A stretch of DNA of 64,000 nucleotides from Anaerolineales bacterium (lineage in GTDB: Bacteria; Chloroflexota; Anaerolineae; 4572-78; J111): assembly GCA_015075185.1 (NCBI GenBank), contig JABTUW010000002.1:682001-746000 (forward strand), read 5' to 3'. The position numbers were made by a program, and so were the translations under genes. The notes under the pieces are model-generated. The model saw nothing but the letters and a program-made list of their open reading frames with translations. It was not told the DNA's origin and did not search any database. Shown here piece after piece: positions 1-9,400 of this stretch; within the stretch, counting starts at the first letter, position 1; each line of letters opens with the position of its first letter.

Positions 1-1
1 G

Positions 2-292
2 GGCCAGTACGCCCAGCGGCAGGGGGCTGATCACCCCAAGGTGGTCCTGCTTGACCTGAAGCTGCCCAAGCTGAACGGTCTCGAAGTGCTCCAGGCGCTC
101 AAAGCCGACACACGTACCCAGCGCATCCCCGTGGTCATCGTGACCTCTTCACACGAAGACCCGGACATCCAGGCCGCTTACACTCTGGGAGCCAACAGCT
201 ACGTGGTCAAGCCGGTAGAATTCGATGCCTTTACCGAAGCCATGAGCCAGATTGGCTTCTATTGGCTGCTGGTAAATCAGGCCCCTAAATAG
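2..292 (+). CDS. Rcp1-like response regulator, 5' truncated by window edge
   Basis: A stand-alone receiver domain; the reading frame is open from base 2, so the start and the N-terminal half (acidic pocket) lie outside the window. The visible part contains the phospho-acceptor segment [13 protein letters not shown] and the conserved lysine in SYVVKPVEF, followed by the short C-terminal tail FYWLLVNQ typical of Rcp1-type regulators that partner phytochrome-like histidine kinases. It is closely similar to the complete regulator at 15123-15566, including the identical tail. It has no DNA-binding domain, so it probably relays phosphate or acts by protein contact. It lies 93 bases before a multi-PAS histidine kinase read in the same direction, its likely partner. 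The family is clear; the pairing is inferred from position. Confidence 0.9.
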   Translation, partial: GQYAQRQGADHPKVVLLDLKLPKLNGLEVLQALKADTRTQRIPVVIVTSSHEDPDIQAAYTLGANSYVVKPVEFDAFTEAMSQIGFYWLLVNQAPK

Positions 293-385
293 AAGAGAGT
301 CTTCAGCAGACCCTTGAATTTGAGGTTTCAGATTACAGGATGAGGATGGCGATGGGTTTTCTAATAGTCGCTGAAGGAGACTGAC

Positions 386-3301
386 ATGAGCGCGCTATCC
401 ATACCTACAGTTATCATGGCCAGCATCTCGTTTTATGTTGGCCTCTACCATCTCCTAATCTACCTCCGGCGGAGGCAGCATCGCGAGGATCTGACTTTTG
501 CGCTAATGTGTCTGGCCACAAGTCTGTACGAGGTGTGCAGTGCTGGGCTGTACAGCGCAACCTCTGTGGCCGAGGGCGCACAATGGCAGCGAATGCAGTT
601 CATCGCGTTGGCGTTCTTTACCACTGCCTTCCTGTGGTTTGTAGCTGACTACACCCGCCAGAAGCCCCAAAGAGCGATCTATGCTTTTTCAGCATTTTTC
701 CTGCTGGCTGTTCTCATCCAGATAGTGGACCGAAGCAGTTTGACCTGGCTGGTAGATCGCCCTGCCATCAAAGAAATTCTGCTTCCTTTTGGCCTCGAGA
801 TCACCTATTACGAAGTGGAAATGGGACCGTTTACCACGTTTCAGGGTCTCATGGGACTGCTAGCCGCTACCTATATTGTCTGGAACGGCGTGCGCTTCTA
901 CCGGCGCGGGTCCAGGCGAGAAGCGACCCCGCTGCTCCTGGCGCTGGGCTTTATGTATGCCGCTTCCGTCAACGATACGGCTGTAAGTAACGGCCTGTAT
1001 CAATTTGTCTACGCTATCGAGTATGTCTACCTGGCGATGATCCTCCTGATGGCCTATTCCCTCTCAAATACGGTTGTGGAAGCCGCCATGGCCGAGGAAG
1101 CCCTGCGAGCAAGTGAGGAGCGTTTACGAGCTATTATTGATATGGCCCCGTTCGGCGCTCATTCCTATGAACTTCAGCCTGATGGCCGCCTGATCTTTTT
1201 GGGAGGCAACCGCTCTGCTGATAGAATTCTCACCGTTGACCATTCCTTACTGATCGGGAAAACCATCGAGGAGGCCTTTCCTGGCCTCGTGAGTACACCC
1301 GTTCTTGAGGCTTACCGGCGAGTTGCCGCCAGCGGGGAGAGTTTCGATAGCGATCAGGTAACCTACGCGGAAGAACAGCTTCGCGGCGCGTTTGAAGTTC
1401 ACGCCTTCCAAACCGGACCCAACCGGATGGCTACTTTTTTTCGCGATATTACCGAGCGTAAGCGGGCAGAGGTGGCGTTGCAGGAAAGTGAGCAAAAATT
1501 CCGCGCAGTGGTCCAAAATGCTCAGGCGATCATTTTCATCCTCGACCGGGAAGGCAAATTCCTGCTCTCTGAGGGGCAGGCCCTGGCCAAACTTGGTCTG
1601 GCCCCAGGTCAGGTGGTCGGCCGGTCGGCTTTGGAGCTTTATAAAGATTATCCGTCGGTGCTTGAGGGTATCAAAGGTGCGCTCGCCGGTGAACCCGTAC
1701 ACATTACTAACGTGATAAAGGACGTTGTGTTCGATGTGGTTTTCTCGCCGTACTACAATCTGGAGGGCCTACTCACTGGCGTCACAGGCATTGCTATCGA
1801 TATCACCGAGCGCAAACAGGTAGAACAAGCGCTGCAGGAGAAGACTGAGGAGCTTGACCGGTTCTTCACCGTAGCCCTTGATCTGCTGTGTATCACCGGC
1901 ACGGACGGCTATTTCCGCCGCATGAACCCTCAGTGGGAAGTCGTCCTGGGTTATTCGCTGTCAGAGCTTGAAGGGCAGCGTTTCCTCAATCTGGTGCATC
2001 CCGACGATCAGGCCAGGACCCTGGCCGCCCTCGGCGAACTGCGCACTCAGAAGAGCGTATTGAACTTCGTGAACCGGTATCGCTGCAAAGACGGTTCTTA
2101 TCGTTGGATTGAGTGGCGATCTTACCCGGTGGGAAATCTGGTATACGCTGCGGCCCGCGACATCACCGAGCGCAAGCGGGCAGAGGAGAAAATCGGGAAG
2201 CTTGCCGATCTGAACCAAACTATCCTCGATACAGTAACTGCGGGTATTTCTTATGTTGTAGATCGTAAAACCCAATGGGCAAATAAGGCTTTTTTAAAGA
2301 TGTTTGGTCTTGATCAAAATGATGTCATTGGGGTAGATACCTCTATTTTATATGCAAACGAAGGTGAATACAAAAGAATTGGCGACAAGGCATATCCAGC
2401 TATTGCCAGGGGTGAAGTGTATTCCACTGAGGTTCTAATGAAGAGAAAGGATGGAGGAGTATTTTGGATTAACCTCAATGGAAAAGCAATTGATCAAGGG
2501 AAACCATTTGAGGGCTCTATCTGGATAGAGCAGGATATTACCGAGCGCAAGCGGGCCGAAGAAGAAATCCAACGGCTCAACGCCGAACTGGAACAACGAG
2601 TCATCGAACGCACCGCCCAACTCGAAGCCGCCAACAAAGAACTGGAAGCCTTCTCCTACTCCGTCTCCCACGATTTGCGCGCTCCCCTGCGGGCTATTGA
2701 CGGCTATACTCGCATTCTGATGGAGGATTACGAGCCTATCCTGGACAGTGAAGGCCAGCGGGTGTGTGCCGTCATCCGTCAGCAAACCCAGCGGATGAGC
2801 CAGTTGATTGACGACCTGCTGGCCTTCTCTCGCCTCAGCCGCGCCCAGATGCAGGCTGTTCCGATTGACATGGAGAGGCTGGTGCATGCAGTGTTCGACG
2901 AATTGACAGCGGCTGAGAGCCGGGCGCGGCTTGATTTCTGTATAGGCGACTTGCCTCCGGCGCTGGGCGACCCAACCTTGATCCGCCAGGTGTGGGTGAA
3001 CCTGCTTTCCAACGCCCTTAAATTCTCGGCCAAACGCGAACGAGCAGTGATCGAGGTGAGCGGTAAACCGGAGGCGGGGGGAAATATCTATACGGTGTGT
3101 GATAATGGGGTAGGCTTTGATATGCGCTACATTGACAAATTGTTCGGCGTGTTTCAGCGGCTGCACAGCGAACGGGAATTTGAAGGCACCGGGGTCGGCC
3201 TGGCTATTGTCCAGCGGATCATTCGTCGTCACGGCGGGCGCGTCTGGGCCGAGGGCGCTGTGGACCAGGGCGCTACGTTTACCTTCACCCTGCCCTGTTA
3301 G
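386..3301 (+). CDS. 7TM multi-PAS sensor histidine kinase
   Basis: A 971-residue membrane sensor kinase. About seven hydrophobic segments occupy residues 8-228, followed by four PAS domains (about 241-355, 365-472, 489-592 and 610-717), most ending in a DITERKR linker. A coiled coil (730-750) leads to a HisKA domain with phospho-acceptor His762 ([19 protein letters not shown]) and a HATPase domain (about 860-970) with an N box (NLLSNALKF) and G boxes ([16 protein letters not shown]). It should autophosphorylate and pass phosphate to one of the neighbouring Rcp1-like regulators. The start is supported by AAGGAG six bases before the ATG. The fourth PAS domain (about 2216-2535) is 39% GC against 58% in flanking lines, suggesting a module acquired separately. 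The ligand of the membrane domain cannot be told from the sequence. Confidence 0.93.
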   Translation: MSALSIPTVIMASISFYVGLYHLLIYLRRRQHREDLTFALMCLATSLYEVCSAGLYSATSVAEGAQWQRMQFIALAFFTTAFLWFVADYTRQKPQRAIYAFSAFFLLAVLIQIVDRSSLTWLVDRPAIKEILLPFGLEITYYEVEMGPFTTFQGLMGLLAATYIVWNGVRFYRRGSRREATPLLLALGFMYAASVNDTAVSNGLYQFVYAIEYVYLAMILLMAYSLSNTVVEAAMAEEALRASEERLRAIIDMAPFGAHSYELQPDGRLIFLGGNRSADRILTVDHSLLIGKTIEEAFPGLVSTPVLEAYRRVAASGESFDSDQVTYAEEQLRGAFEVHAFQTGPNRMATFFRDITERKRAEVALQESEQKFRAVVQNAQAIIFILDREGKFLLSEGQALAKLGLAPGQVVGRSALELYKDYPSVLEGIKGALAGEPVHITNVIKDVVFDVVFSPYYNLEGLLTGVTGIAIDITERKQVEQALQEKTEELDRFFTVALDLLCITGTDGYFRRMNPQWEVVLGYSLSELEGQRFLNLVHPDDQARTLAALGELRTQKSVLNFVNRYRCKDGSYRWIEWRSYPVGNLVYAAARDITERKRAEEKIGKLADLNQTILDTVTAGISYVVDRKTQWANKAFLKMFGLDQNDVIGVDTSILYANEGEYKRIGDKAYPAIARGEVYSTEVLMKRKDGGVFWINLNGKAIDQGKPFEGSIWIEQDITERKRAEEEIQRLNAELEQRVIERTAQLEAANKELEAFSYSVSHDLRAPLRAIDGYTRILMEDYEPILDSEGQRVCAVIRQQTQRMSQLIDDLLAFSRLSRAQMQAVPIDMERLVHAVFDELTAAESRARLDFCIGDLPPALGDPTLIRQVWVNLLSNALKFSAKRERAVIEVSGKPEAGGNIYTVCDNGVGFDMRYIDKLFGVFQRLHSEREFEGTGVGLAIVQRIIRRHGGRVWAEGAVDQGATFTFTLPC

Positions 3302-3312
3302 GAGAACAGGCC

Positions 3313-3450
3313 ATGACTCGGGTCGGTGTTGCGAACATAATGCTAGCCAAGGACAAACAACGCCATATTGAATTGCCCTCGATGGACCGCAGCAGCATAA
3401 TAACGCTGCTCAGCCCCAACTTTATCATCAGACTGGAGGCGCGCGCATGA
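3313..3450 (+). CDS. small ORF (45 aa) coupled to the giant kinase
   Basis: This short frame lies entirely in the gap between two kinase genes. It begins with ATG eight bases after AGGAG (3300-3304) and ends in TGA at 3448-3450, overlapping the ATG of the downstream giant kinase by four bases (ATGA). That arrangement matches the other junctions in this cluster and suggests translational coupling. The peptide starts MTRVGVANIM and ends FIIRLEARA; it has no membrane segment, and I recognise no family. It could be a real small regulatory protein, a coupling leader, or the remnant of a degraded gene. The spacing and overlap are visible; function is unknown. Confidence 0.45.
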   Translation: MTRVGVANIMLAKDKQRHIELPSMDRSSIITLLSPNFIIRLEARA

Positions 3451-6400
3451 TCCGCCCAGATGACAAGCCGGCAATGAGGCCAATTCTCCCTGGCTATAAG
3501 ATCAGACAACAAATTTACGAAAGCGCCAACTCGCTGATCTATCGAGCCATTCGTAAGCAAGGCCAACAAGCAGTCATCCTCAAAGTTCTCAAACCTGATT
3601 ATCCCCAGCCAACCAAACTGACCCGCTACCAGCAGGAATATGAACTCACCCGCCGTGTTAACGCCGCCGGAGTTATCAAAGCTTATAGTCTCGAAGCCTA
3701 TCACAATACCCTGGCGCTAATCCTGGAGGATTTTGGGGGGGCGTCCTTAGACCACTGGCTGGAGGAGTGGAAAAACGCCGGAACGGCTGCTTTCCCCCTC
3801 TCCACATTCCTCAGGCTGGCCGGCCAGATTGTGGCCGGGCTAGCTCAAGTGCATCTGGCGGGGATCATCCACAGGGACATCAACCCCTCGAATATTGTGT
3901 TCAATCCGCACAGCGGGGAACTCAAAATCATTGACTTTGGCCTGGCCACTACCTTGAGCCGGGAAACGCCGCTGTTGAAAAACCCCCAGGTTCTGGAGGG
4001 GACGCTGGCCTACCTCTCGCCGGAGCAGACCGGGCGGATGAACCGGATGGTGGATTACCGCACCGATTTCTACTCGTTGGGGGTGACGTTCTACGAGTTA
4101 CTGACCGGCCAACTGCCCTTTGAAGCGGCTGACGCTATGGAGTTGGTGCATTGTCACCTGGCCAAAAGTCCGGTTGCCCCACATACGCTGAACCCGGCAA
4201 TTCCCCCTGTCCTGTCGGCAATCGTGCTGAAACTGCTGGCTAAAGCGCCCGAAGACCGCTATCAGAGCGCGCGCGGCCTCAAACACGACCTGGACTTATG
4301 TGAGCAGTACTGGCAAGCCGAGGGCAAAATTCCCGCTTTCGAGTTAGGGCGGCAGGACCGGGCGGAACACTTCCTGATCCCTGAAAAATTGTACGGTCGA
4401 GCAGGCGAAGTCGAACACCTCCTGGCCGCCTTCGAGCGGGTGGCGTCCGGCAGCGCCGAATTGATGCTGGTGACCGGCTTCTCCGGCATCGGCAAAACTG
4501 CTGTCATCAACGAACTCCACCAGCCGATTGTCCGCCAGAGGGGTTACTTTATCAAAGGCAAATTCGACCAATTTAATCGCAACATTCCTTTCTCGGCTTT
4601 TGTCCAGGCTTTTCGCGACTTAATCGGACAATTCCTGAGTGAAGGCGAGGCGCAACAGCAGCAGTGGCGGTCAAGAATCCTGTCGGCGCTGGGCGAGAAC
4701 GGGCAGGTCATCATAGACTTGATTCCCGAACTGGAATGGATGATTGGCCCCCAACCCCCTGTGCCTGAACTCTCCGGTATGGCGGCCCAAAATCGTTTCA
4801 ATCTACTGTTCCAGCGCTTTATTCAGGTTTTTGCTGCGCCGCATCACCCCCTGGTTATTTTTCTCGACGATTTGCAGTGGGCCGACCTGGCCTCGCTGAA
4901 ACTGCTGCGCCTTTTGCTGAGCGACACCCAGGCGAGCTATCTGTTACTTCTGGGAGCCTATCGGGATAACGAAGTACCCCCCACCCATCCCTTGAGACTA
5001 ACTTTAGATGAGATGAAGAAAACGGGAGCCATGCTTAACACGATCACCCTGGCCCCACTCCGGCAATCCGATATCAATCAACTGGTGGCCGATAGCCTGG
5101 GTTGTTCGCTTGAACTCGCCTTACCGCTATCCAAATTGGTCTATCAAAAAACCCAGGGCAATCCCTTTTTCAATAATCAATTTCTCAAGGCCCTGTATGA
5201 GGAAGGGCTGATTACCTTCAATGATGAGGTCAAGTATTGGCAATGCGACCTTGTTCAAGTCAACGCCGTAGCTCTGACCGATGATGTGGTCGAGTTTATG
5301 GCCATACAGTTGCAGAAATTGCCGCCAGAGACCCAAGAGGTATTGAAATTAGCCGCCGGAATCGGCAACCAGTTTGATTTGGGGACGCTGGCTATTGTGC
5401 AGCAGCAGCCTCCAGCCGAGACGTCCGCCGCCCTGGGGCAAGCCCTGGACGAAGGATTTGTATTACCCCAGAGTGAGCTGCACATATTCTCTCAGGGAAA
5501 TGGAACTGGCGCGGATGGGGTCCCTTCCGCCCCGGCCAATATCCAGGGCCTCAGCTACCGCTTCCTACATGACCGGGTGCAGCAGGCGGCTTACTCCCTG
5601 ATTCCAGAGGCACAGCGCCCCATCATCCATCTCAACATCGGGCGGCTGCTGCTAGAGAACACGCCTGAGCAGGAGCTGGAGGAGAGACTGTTTGAGATCA
5701 CCAACCAGTTGAATGGGGGGCTGGGTCTAATCGCCGACCCAATTGAGCGCGATACCCTGGCCCACCTCAATTTGCGAGCCGGACGCAAAGCCAAAACGTC
5801 TACTGCCTATTCCGCTGCCCTGGATTATCTTACGGTGGGGCTGAATCTGTTACCCCCCGATAGCTGGCAGACAAATTATCCGCTTACCCTCTCCTTGTAT
5901 AAGGAACTGGCAGAGGTGGCTTATCTCACGGGCAACTTTGAGCAGATGGAGCAGTGGGTTGGGCTGGTCTTGCAGCATGCCGCTACTCTGCTGGACAAGG
6001 TCAAGGTGTATGAAGTCCAGATCCAGGCTGATATTGCCCGCAATCAATTGAAGGCAGCCCTGCAACGTGGACTAAGGGTGCTGCATGAGTTAGGCGTCAC
6101 CTTCCCGGAGCAGCCTGGTCAGACGGAGATTATGCGTGCGTTTCAGGAAGTGCAGTTGGCTTTGGCAGGAAAGCCGATACCAGAACTGTTGCACTTGCCG
6201 CTGATGACCGATCCGGTCAGCCTGGCTGCCATGCGGATTACCCTGAGCATTGGCGCGCCTGTCTATCTGGTGGCGCCGGCATTGTTCCCCTTGCTGATCA
6301 CCCGCCAGTTGATTCTGTCAATCAACCACGGCAATACAGCCACGTCCGCTTACGCCTATGCCAACTACGGCATGATGCTGTGCGGCATCCTGGGAGACAT

Positions 6401-9400
6401 CGAGACCGGTCAAGCATTCGGACAACTGGCCTTAAATTTGCTATCCGATCTGCAAGCAAAAGAGATCCAGGCCAGAACCAATTTCACGTTTTATGTCTTC
6501 GTCCATCACTGGAAAGGCGCCATTGCCGAAACTCTCTCGCCTCTTATGGACGGCTATCACGCCGGGCTGGAGACCGGCGACCTGGAATTTGGAGCCTACT
6601 GCGCCGCGCATCACCTGACCAATGCCTATTTCTGCGGCCAGGAACTGAATACCCTGGCGGCAGAAATCGCCGTCCTGCGCACTGCTGTTCACAACCATCA
6701 TCAGGAAAGCCCCTACAACTACTGTAGTTCCTGCCTGCAGGCCGTCTTCAACTTGCTGGGTAAATCTAATGATCCCTGCTCCCTGGTTGGAGAAGCTTGT
6801 GATGAGACCCAGATGCTGCCGCAGTACCGGCAGACCGGCGAGATTAGTGGATTACATAATCTGCTCACACATAAACTGATCCTATCTTACCTCTTCGGGC
6901 ACTACGAGCAAGCGGTGGAACTGGCCCACCAGTCTGAGCAGTACCTGGCGGGTGTGCCTGGCATCGTTGCGGTTGTCCTGCACCACTTTTACGACTCTCT
7001 GGCCGGCCTGGCCGTCTATGATCGCAGTGATCCAGAGACTCAGGCTGCCATCCTGCAGCAGGTTGACCAGAACCAGGCCAAGCTGCAACGCTGGGGGACC
7101 GCAGCGCCCATGAATTACCAGCATAAATTTGAGCTGGTCGAGGCAGAGCGGTGTCGGGTTCGGGGGGATCGGGTCGAGGCAATGGATGGGTATGATCGCG
7201 CTATTGCCGGAGCCAAAGAAAATGGCTATCTTCAAGAAGAAGCCCTGGCTAACGAGCTTGCCGCCAAATTCTACCTTGGCTGGGGCAAAGAAAAGGTGGC
7301 CCTGGTTTATCTGCAAGATGCTTACGACGGCTACACCCGCTGGGGGGCTGCTGCCAAAATTGAGCAGTTGGAACAGCATTATGCTCAGTTACTGGCTCCC
7401 AGGCTGACCGTCCAAAAAGGCCGTTCCGTCAGCGATCATGTCACCAGGCCCAGTACGAGCACCACCAGCGCATCGCTTGATCTCATCACGGTCATCAAAG
7501 CCTCGCAGACGATTGCCGGCGAAATTGATTTCGCCCGCCTGCTCAAACAGATGATGCGCCTGGTGCTCGAAAATACCGGGGCGCAGCGGGCGGCCCTGAT
7601 TCTGAAACGCGATGGCAACTGGGTAATTGAGGCGCAGGGAGACGTGGACAGCCCCGATATCCCGGTGCTGCAAGCGCTCGATCTGCGCACCAGCGCGGCG
7701 GTGTCAACTGCTGTTGTGACCCACGTCGCCCGCACCCTCAGCAGCGTGGTGTTGGACGATGCCGCCAGCGCCGCGGAGTTCAGCCACGATCCTTACCTCA
7801 GGCAGAACGAGATCAAATCCGTGCTCTGTGCGCCGCTGATCCATCAAGGCCGGCTCAGCGGCATCATCTATCTTGAAAATAATCTCATCCCAAAGGTTTT
7901 TACCGCCGAGCGATTGAAGCTGCTCAACTTGTTAGCGGCCCAGATGGCTATCTCACTGGAAAACGCCTTGATGGTTGACCATCTGAAAACCTCAATCGCC
8001 GAGCGCAAGCGGGCGGAGGAGGTGCTGCGGGAAAGCGAAGAACGCCATCGAAACCTGTTCGAGAACTCGCCGATTTCATTGTGGGAGGAGGATTTTTCTC
8101 TGGTCAAAGAATACTTTGACCATCTGCGGGCCACGGGCGTCACCGACTTTAGGGCTTTTTTCGAGAATCAGCCCGAGGCTGTGGTTCACTGTGCCGGGTT
8201 GGTCAAGATATTGGACGTTAACAAGGCAGCCGTGGCTCTTGCGGGAGCCGGGGATAAGGCTGAATTGCTGACCAGGCTTGCAGAGACTCTCGCCGATGAA
8301 GCGCTCGTCGTCTTTCGGGAAGAGTTAATCATTCTAGCCGAAGGTGGTCAATGGTTTGAGAGCGAATCGGTCTATCGAACCTTAAGCGGCGAGGAGAGAT
8401 CCATTGTCTTGAACCTCAGCGTTGTTCCAGGCCATGCAAATTCTCTGGGCAAAGTGCTGGTGTCCGTTCTTGACATCACCGAACGCAAGCTGGCAGAGGC
8501 AACGCTGCGAGAGAGCGAGCAACGCTTCAGGACAATTTTCGATTCGGTGGATGACGCCATTTTCGTCCACGATATCCCAACCGGCGCTATTCTCGATGTC
8601 AACGCCAGAATGTGCACGATGTATGGCTACACCCGCGAAGAGGCCCTTCAAGTCAGGATGGAAGACACGAGCTTAAATGAGCCGCCCTACACCATCCGTG
8701 AAATTGTGGCACGGATAGAGAAAGCAGCTAAGGAGGGACCACAATCCTTTGAGTGGAGAGCAAAGGCCAAGGATGGACATCTCTTCTGGGTTGAGGTGAA
8801 TTTAAGGCTGACGCCCATTGGCGGCCAGGATCGAATACTTGCCGTTGTGCGCGACATCACCGAACGCAAACGGGCCGAAGCCCAGCTCGAACGTAACCTG
8901 CGCGAAACCCGTATGCGCTACGAGGTCAGCCAGGCTCTGGCCGGCGCAGAGACCGAAGATGAGGTGCTGGACGTGCTGATCCAACACGCCGGTCTCTATC
9001 CCCAGGCATGCGTGACGATTTGTACGTTTCATCGGCAGGGAGATGAATTCGTCGCCACTCTGCGCCGGGCCAATCCCTTTGAGAGTGGTGTCGTCGTGAG
9101 TCCTATCGGAACGCACTATTATCCGGCTCTGCACCTCTTACCCGCCAACCAGCCGTTTGTCTTAGAAAATGCCCTTACGGATGAACGAGTTGACCCCGCC
9201 AGCCGCGAAGAAATTCGCCAGAGTGGAGCAACCAGCCTCGCCCTGGTTCCGCTCACGGTTGGGAACGAGTGGCTGGCCCTTATCACCGTCACGGCTAAGC
9301 CCAGCGGTTACTTTGACGAGGAAAAGCAGCAGCTTTATCAAACGCTGGCCGAACAGGGCGCGGTGGCGCTGCATGCCGTCCGCTTGCGCGAGACGATCCG

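Noticed and set aside
3447..4300. Separate Ser/Thr kinase gene
   Set aside because: The frame continues without a break through the AAA, GAF, PAS and histidine kinase parts; it is a single fusion.
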